DNA of 64,000 bases, taken from JASLQO01 sp002327525 (GTDB lineage: Bacteria > Pseudomonadota > Gammaproteobacteria > Pseudomonadales > Azotimanducaceae). Positions 60,250 through 64,000 of this stretch are shown piece after piece. The stretch spans positions 62,001 through 126,000 of the forward strand of contig JASLQO010000002.1 of NCBI GenBank assembly GCA_030744435.1. Direction: 5' to 3'. How positions within the stretch are numbered: position 1 is the stretch's first letter; every line of letters begins with the position of its first letter. The notes below the pieces were generated by a model. It had not been told where the DNA came from. It saw only the letters and a program-made list of their open reading frames with translations, and made no database searches. The translations under genes and the position numbers were made by a program.

Positions 60250-60369
60250 CCCGGGGGTCCTCGCCTGCACCTCACGCAGGTCCTCAACTGACCGGGAGGC
60301 GCGGCGATTGTAGCAGGGCTTGGATGCCGACCGTGACGGGGAATGTGTGTGATACCATCGCGGCCCATC

Positions 60370-61833
60370 ATGACCTCCGCAACCAGCTCCTCACCGGATC
60401 TTCTGCTTCCCTCACTGAAAGACGTTCACGTCCTGGTCGTGGGTGACGTGATGCTCGATCGGTACTGGCACGGTGACACCCGCCGCATCTCTCAGGAAGC
60501 GCCGGTGCCGGTGGTGAACGTGGCCCACGAGGAAGTCCGGCCTGGCGGTGCCGCCAACGTGGCGCTCAACATCGCGAGTCTCGGTGCGCGTTGCACACTC
60601 ATCGGCCGCGTGGGTGACGATGAAGCGGGACGGGATCTCGCCGATACGCTGCACGCGGCGGGCGTGGTCACGGACTTCGTAGTGGCAGACGACTGGCCGA
60701 CGGTGGTCAAGCTGCGAGTGTTGAGCCAAGGGCAGCAACTGCTGCGCACTGATTTCGAACAGCCCCACACAGCCGACATCGGAGACGCCTTGCTCGACCG
60801 CTTTGAAGCTCACCTGTCAAGCGCCGGGGCAGTGGTATTGCAGGACTACGACAAGGGCGTGCTTGCAGATCCGGAGGTACTCATCGCGCGTTGCCGCGCG
60901 GCGGGTGTGGATGTCGTGGTCGATCCCAAGTTCAAACCGCTCTCGCGGTATGCGGGCTCCACACTGGTCAAGCCCAATGTCGTTGAAATGCAGGCCGCCG
61001 TGGGCAGCTGGTCGTCTTCCGAGGAGCTGGTCGAGAAAACGCGAGCGCTATGCGTGGCAAACGATGTCGGTGCCTACGTCGTCACGCAGGGCGGCGCGGG
61101 TGTGAGCGTAGTGACGGCGGACGAAGACCATTTCGTGCCGGCACGTCAGGTGGAAGTGTTCGACGTAACGGGCGCGGGGGACACGACTGCCGCGGTGCTT
61201 GCCGTGGCTCGAAGTCTCGGCTGGCCGCCGCTGCGTGCGGCACAGCTCGCCAACATCGCCAGCAGCATCGTCGTCACCAAATCAGGAACGGCAACGGTTA
61301 GTGGCCCGGAACTGGCGATGGTCGTGTCGCAGCAGTCTCGTGGAGACCGGGGTGTGATGGACCGGGATCAGTTGCTGCATGCCGTGGCATACGCGCGCGC
61401 GCAGGGAGAGCGGGTCGTGTTCACCAATGGCTGTTTCGACATCCTGCATGCGGGACACGTCAGCTATCTGGAAGAAGCGCGGGCGCTCGGAGAACGCCTG
61501 ATCGTCGCGGTGAACGACGACCAATCGGTGACGAGACTAAAGGGCCTGGGCCGACCGATAAACGAACTCGAGCGACGACAGCGTGTGTTGTCGGGTCTCG
61601 AATCCGTGGACTGGGTGGTGGCATTTACCGAGGACACACCGGAACCTCTGCTGGAGGCATTGCACCCCGATGTGCTGGTCAAGGGAGGAGACTACGCACC
61701 CTCAGAGGTGGTCGGCGCCGAGATCGTCACGGCCTACGGCGGCGAGGTGCGCGTGCTCTCTTTGGTGGAAGACTGCAGCACCACCAAGATCCTGGAGAAA
61801 GCCGGGCCGTTGCAAGGTCAGGGTGCCGAATAA
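60370..61833 (+). CDS. hldE: Bifunctional heptose-7-phosphate kinase/heptose-1-phosphate adenylyltransferase
   Basis: A 487-residue enzyme making ADP-heptose precursor for waaC and waaF. The N-terminal ribokinase-like domain (about 15-325) has VLVVGDVMLDRYWHGDTRRI, EVRPGGAANVALN and the catalytic DVTGAGDTT. The C-terminal nucleotidyltransferase domain (about 345-487) has FTNGCFDILHAGHVSYL and the ending KGGDYAPSEVVG. The ATG at 60370 gives the usual N-terminus. It completes the heptose pathway next to the core operon, although not in it. Confidence 0.96.
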   Translation: MTSATSSSPDLLLPSLKDVHVLVVGDVMLDRYWHGDTRRISQEAPVPVVNVAHEEVRPGGAANVALNIASLGARCTLIGRVGDDEAGRDLADTLHAAGVVTDFVVADDWPTVVKLRVLSQGQQLLRTDFEQPHTADIGDALLDRFEAHLSSAGAVVLQDYDKGVLADPEVLIARCRAAGVDVVVDPKFKPLSRYAGSTLVKPNVVEMQAAVGSWSSSEELVEKTRALCVANDVGAYVVTQGGAGVSVVTADEDHFVPARQVEVFDVTGAGDTTAAVLAVARSLGWPPLRAAQLANIASSIVVTKSGTATVSGPELAMVVSQQSRGDRGVMDRDQLLHAVAYARAQGERVVFTNGCFDILHAGHVSYLEEARALGERLIVAVNDDQSVTRLKGLGRPINELERRQRVLSGLESVDWVVAFTEDTPEPLLEALHPDVLVKGGDYAPSEVVGAEIVTAYGGEVRVLSLVEDCSTTKILEKAGPLQGQGAE

Positions 61834-61974
61834 GGCGAACCGTGTTTTCCACGTATAGGTAGTACCGGTTCCGGCGGCCATCATGATGGTAGAGGCCGCG
61901 TATCCGGTGTCGTTGGAAGGCGCCGGTGAGGCATGGCCGACGCACATTGGCAAGCCATGTATGAAGGACGCGAA

Positions 61975-62457
61975 ATGATCAAAGAGGTCAGCGCAGACAT
62001 ACTGCTCAGCAAGGCTCAGGTTCTGGCGCATGGCGTAGCACCTGAAGATCACTTCAACCAGGGACTCGCACCGGCGCTGCGTCAGCAGTACCCGGCCATG
62101 GCCAAGGATTTCCGGCACTACTGCCAGGTTGTACACCCCAAGGCGGGAGAGCTCTGGGCGTAGGCAGGTGCTGACGCAAAGAGGGTGGTCAATCTGCTGA
62201 TGCAAACCGCACCCAAGTCCAAACAATCGCACCCGGGTAAAGCGACGACACACAACGTCAACTGCGCGCGGCGAGCCTTACGCAAGCTCATCGACAAAGA
62301 GGGCTTCAAGAGCGTTGCGCTTCCGCGTATCGCCACCGGTGTCGGGGGTCTCGACTGGGACGACGTCCGACCGCTGATCGAAAACCACCTCGGCGATTTG
62401 AGCATCAAGGTGTACGTCTACACCACCTACCGCAAAGGGGTGAGTGCGGGGTCTTGA
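61975..62457 (+). pseudogene. Macro-domain protein interrupted by an in-frame TAG
   Basis: A 160-codon frame starting at ATG 61975 (AAGGA 6 bases upstream) reads MIKEVSADILLSKAQVLAHG, then HFNQG and FRHYCQVVHPKAGELWA, and meets TAG at 62161-62163. The same frame continues at once with VVNLLMQ, KQSHPGKATTHNVNCA, ALPRIATGVGGLDWDDV and VYVYTTYRKGVSAGS to TGA at 62455-62457. The TAG falls where relatives have Trp (TGG), so one base change explains it. Macro domains bind or hydrolyse ADP-ribose-type ligands. The remainder shows no other damage, so the loss is recent, or the base is wrong. Confidence 0.85.
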
Positions 62458-62471
62458 GCGTGGGGTTTGTG

Positions 62472-63605
62472 TCAGGTGGGCGCCATTTCCATATACAGCG
62501 CAGACAGGCGACGCAACTGGGCTTTGAGGTCGCGCTCTATCGAGCGTAAGTGCCGGCGCGCACCGCGTCGCATGTCCTTGCTGGTGGACGCTATCTTTGC
62601 CCGAAGGGCCTTCCACTCATCCAGACACTCGAGAAACTGGCGGTATTCGGCATCGAGCAACGCACTCCAGCGCTCGGTCTGGGTCGCGGGTGCGTCAGTG
62701 TTGGCCAGGCGCTGTTCGGTGAGTTTGAGCTGGGTTGCGACCCGCGCTTCGTGGATGCGAAAGTGCTCGTTTTTTTTGAGGTTTGATGCCAGTCCCAGCC
62801 AAGAAGCCAGACTGATCAGCCACTTGGTTGGGTCGTAGTCGTACCAGCGGATGCCGTTTCGGTAGTCCGTTTGGAAGCGGTGATGAAAATTGTGATAACC
62901 CTCGCCGAACGTAAAGAAAGCCAGGAAGCCGTTGTCTCGCGCCGTAGCTTCGGGATCGAACGGCCGCCGTCCCCAGTAGTGTGCTAGCGAATTGATGAAG
63001 AACGTCGCGTGGTGAACTATCACCAGGCGCGCCACTCCCATCAGCAGCAGGTTTGCCAGCCAGTCACCGGTGAGATAGCCCACCAACAGCGCAGGCGCGA
63101 AGTTCATCGTAAGGGTGATGGGTACGTAGTAGCGGTGCTGCCACACCACGATGCGATCTTTTTTGAGATTGGCCACATTGCTGAAGTCTTCCTCGCCCGA
63201 CGGCCAGTCGCGCAGCATCCAGCCGATGTGGGAGAACCACAGCCCTCTACCCGCGCAGTAGGGGTCTTTCTCGTCGTCGTCGACGTAGCGATGGTGGCGC
63301 CGGTGTCCGCTGGCCCACGCGAGCACGCTGTTTTCTACAGCAGCAGCCCCGAACAGCGCGAAGAACAGACGCAGGGTCCAGTGTGCCTGGTAGGTGTTAT
63401 GTGCCCAGAGACGGTGGTAACCGGCGGTGATGGAGATGCCGGTGAAGCCGCAGAACAAGACGCAGGCGAGCCAGGCGCTCCATTCGAAGCCGATGCTCAT
63501 CGCATACCATGGCACGCCGACGACGCTGATGAGGAGCGTCGATATAAACAGGGTGCTTTGCACCACGAGCAGTGGGGGGGTGGATTGTTCGTTCACGTCT
63601 TTCAC
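62472..63605 (-). CDS. Acyl-CoA/acyl-lipid delta-9 desaturase
   Basis: A 377-residue membrane di-iron fatty-acid desaturase. Three histidine boxes are seen: HRLWAH, GHRRHHR and EGYHNFHHRF, with hydrophobic helices before and between them (from STLFISTLLISVVGVPWY). It introduces a double bond into saturated acyl chains, keeping membranes fluid. A basic, helical C-terminal tail of about 100 residues (around SIERDLKAQLRRLSAL) extends beyond the catalytic core and is unusual in length. The start is GTG 63605 or, nine bases later, GTG 63596; neither has a strong ribosome-binding site. It converges on the macro-domain pseudogene. Confidence 0.9.
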   Translation of the reverse strand: MKDVNEQSTPPLLVVQSTLFISTLLISVVGVPWYAMSIGFEWSAWLACVLFCGFTGISITAGYHRLWAHNTYQAHWTLRLFFALFGAAAVENSVLAWASGHRRHHRYVDDDEKDPYCAGRGLWFSHIGWMLRDWPSGEEDFSNVANLKKDRIVVWQHRYYVPITLTMNFAPALLVGYLTGDWLANLLLMGVARLVIVHHATFFINSLAHYWGRRPFDPEATARDNGFLAFFTFGEGYHNFHHRFQTDYRNGIRWYDYDPTKWLISLASWLGLASNLKKNEHFRIHEARVATQLKLTEQRLANTDAPATQTERWSALLDAEYRQFLECLDEWKALRAKIASTSKDMRRGARRHLRSIERDLKAQLRRLSALYMEMAPT

Positions 63606-63684
63606 AGGTTGGGATGTTGTTGTGCGTGCGGCCGGGATGCTATCAAGGCTGGGTGGCCGGGCAAACCTCCAAAGTGCGATGATG

Positions 63685-64000
63685 TCAGGCGGCTGGTTGT
63701 GACGATGCGAGCACTTCGGCATTGGCCGTCAGGTGAGCGGGACTGATGGTGCCGACCACGATGCTGCTGACAGCGGGCTCGGCGGCGATGCGGGGTAGAT
63801 CGGTAGCCGTGCCATGGCCACTCACGAGGGCTTTTTTGATGAACACTCCGCAGCCGGCAAGTCCGGCTTCGCGGATCACCCCGAGTTCGGAAGTGTCGGC
63901 CGCGTTCAGCGTCGCCATGATGACATCCGCACCCTTTTTAAGGGCGAGCCGTGCTCCGTCAACGGTTTTGTGAGAAACGCCGACCGCGCGCACGACGCCG
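63685..64000 (-). CDS. Aldo/keto reductase, C-terminal part (partial)
   Basis: The visible 104 residues run from the window edge to the stop at 63685. Seen: VRAVGVSHKTVDGARLALKK, then VIMATLNAAD, and the C-terminal nucleotide-binding-like VSSIVVGTISPAHLTANAEV. These segments match the end of NADPH-dependent aldo/keto reductases. The N-terminus with the catalytic Tyr lies outside the window, so substrate and activity cannot be judged. It ends 79 bases upstream of the desaturase start on the same strand. Confidence 0.8.
   Translation of the reverse strand, partial: GVVRAVGVSHKTVDGARLALKKGADVIMATLNAADTSELGVIREAGLAGCGVFIKKALVSGHGTATDLPRIAAEPAVSSIVVGTISPAHLTANAEVLASSQPAA

Noticed and set aside
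62161..62163. TAG as a recoded codon (for example pyrrolysine) in the macro-domain gene
   Set aside because: Relatives have Trp here, a single base change explains it, and nothing in the window suggests recoding machinery.
1..64000. CRISPR arrays, tRNA or rRNA genes, insertion sequences, prophage
   Set aside because: I saw no regularly spaced direct repeats, cloverleaf-like genes, transposase or phage proteins.

Overview
The window comes from a high-GC gammaproteobacterium. The evidence is the neighbourhoods: zapB-zapA-6S RNA-ygfA, ygfB-pepP-(ubiH), rpiA/ilvA, serA/D-2-hydroxyglutarate dehydrogenase, rppH-ptsP, lgt-thyA-folA and glnE-ilvE-waaF-waaC-waaG-waaP-kinase-carbamoyltransferase. All of these resemble gene orders I remember from Pseudomonas and related gammaproteobacteria. 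The proteins are not close enough for me to name a genus; an uncultured Chromatiales- or Xanthomonadales-like lineage is possible. I see no tRNA, rRNA, CRISPR array, insertion sequence or prophage.

Layout. 1-5.1 kb: the 3' end of pgk, an alpha/beta hydrolase, a PQQ-cytochrome c dehydrogenase, a tandem hot-dog thioesterase with an operator-like promoter, and a MarR regulator. 5.1-10.4 kb: serA divergent from D-2-hydroxyglutarate dehydrogenase, then rpiA divergent from ilvA. 10.0-12.7 kb, minus strand: zapB, zapA, 6S RNA, ygfA, def and an unknown gene. 12.9-20 kb, plus strand: ygfB, pepP, a wrecked ubiH-type pseudogene, and the glycine cleavage genes gcvT, gcvH, gcvPA and gcvPB. 20-33.5 kb: a YyaL/Spata20-type thioredoxin protein, a structured A/T-rich intergenic region, rppH-ptsP, an SDR lacking its catalytic residues, a TANGO2-like protein, and lgt-thyA-folA-S9 peptidase-NAD kinase-like-fabV. 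33.6-39.6 kb: a membrane adenylate cyclase, hemE, and accessory genes including two broken ones. 39.7-46 kb, minus strand: an orphan GspE/PilB-type ATPase, argE, argA and ilvD. 46-60 kb: glnE, ilvE and an LPS-core operon of seven genes, every junction of which overlaps. 59-64 kb: a late lipid A acyltransferase, hldE, a macro-domain gene with a premature stop, a fatty-acid desaturase and the end of an aldo/keto reductase.

How it fits together. The metabolic genes cover serine, glycine, isoleucine/valine and arginine synthesis, one-carbon and folate chemistry (gcv, folA, thyA, ygfA, def) and fatty-acid reduction and desaturation. The LPS block makes and phosphorylates the heptose region of the core: hldE makes the ADP-heptose precursor, waaC and waaF add heptoses, the waaG-like enzyme adds hexose, waaP and a second kinase add phosphate, and a carbamoyltransferase and a further glycosyltransferase decorate it.

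The most unusual points are these. Two complete WaaG-type glycosyltransferases are fused in one 751-residue polypeptide, and the same operon holds a protein with two kinase lobes. The 6S RNA gene has a closing stem that contains the ribosome-binding site of ygfA, which appears to start at AUU. Four genes are broken (ubiH-like, split-barrel reductase, YCII-like, macro domain). Perfect hairpins without U-tracts occur at four convergent gene junctions.
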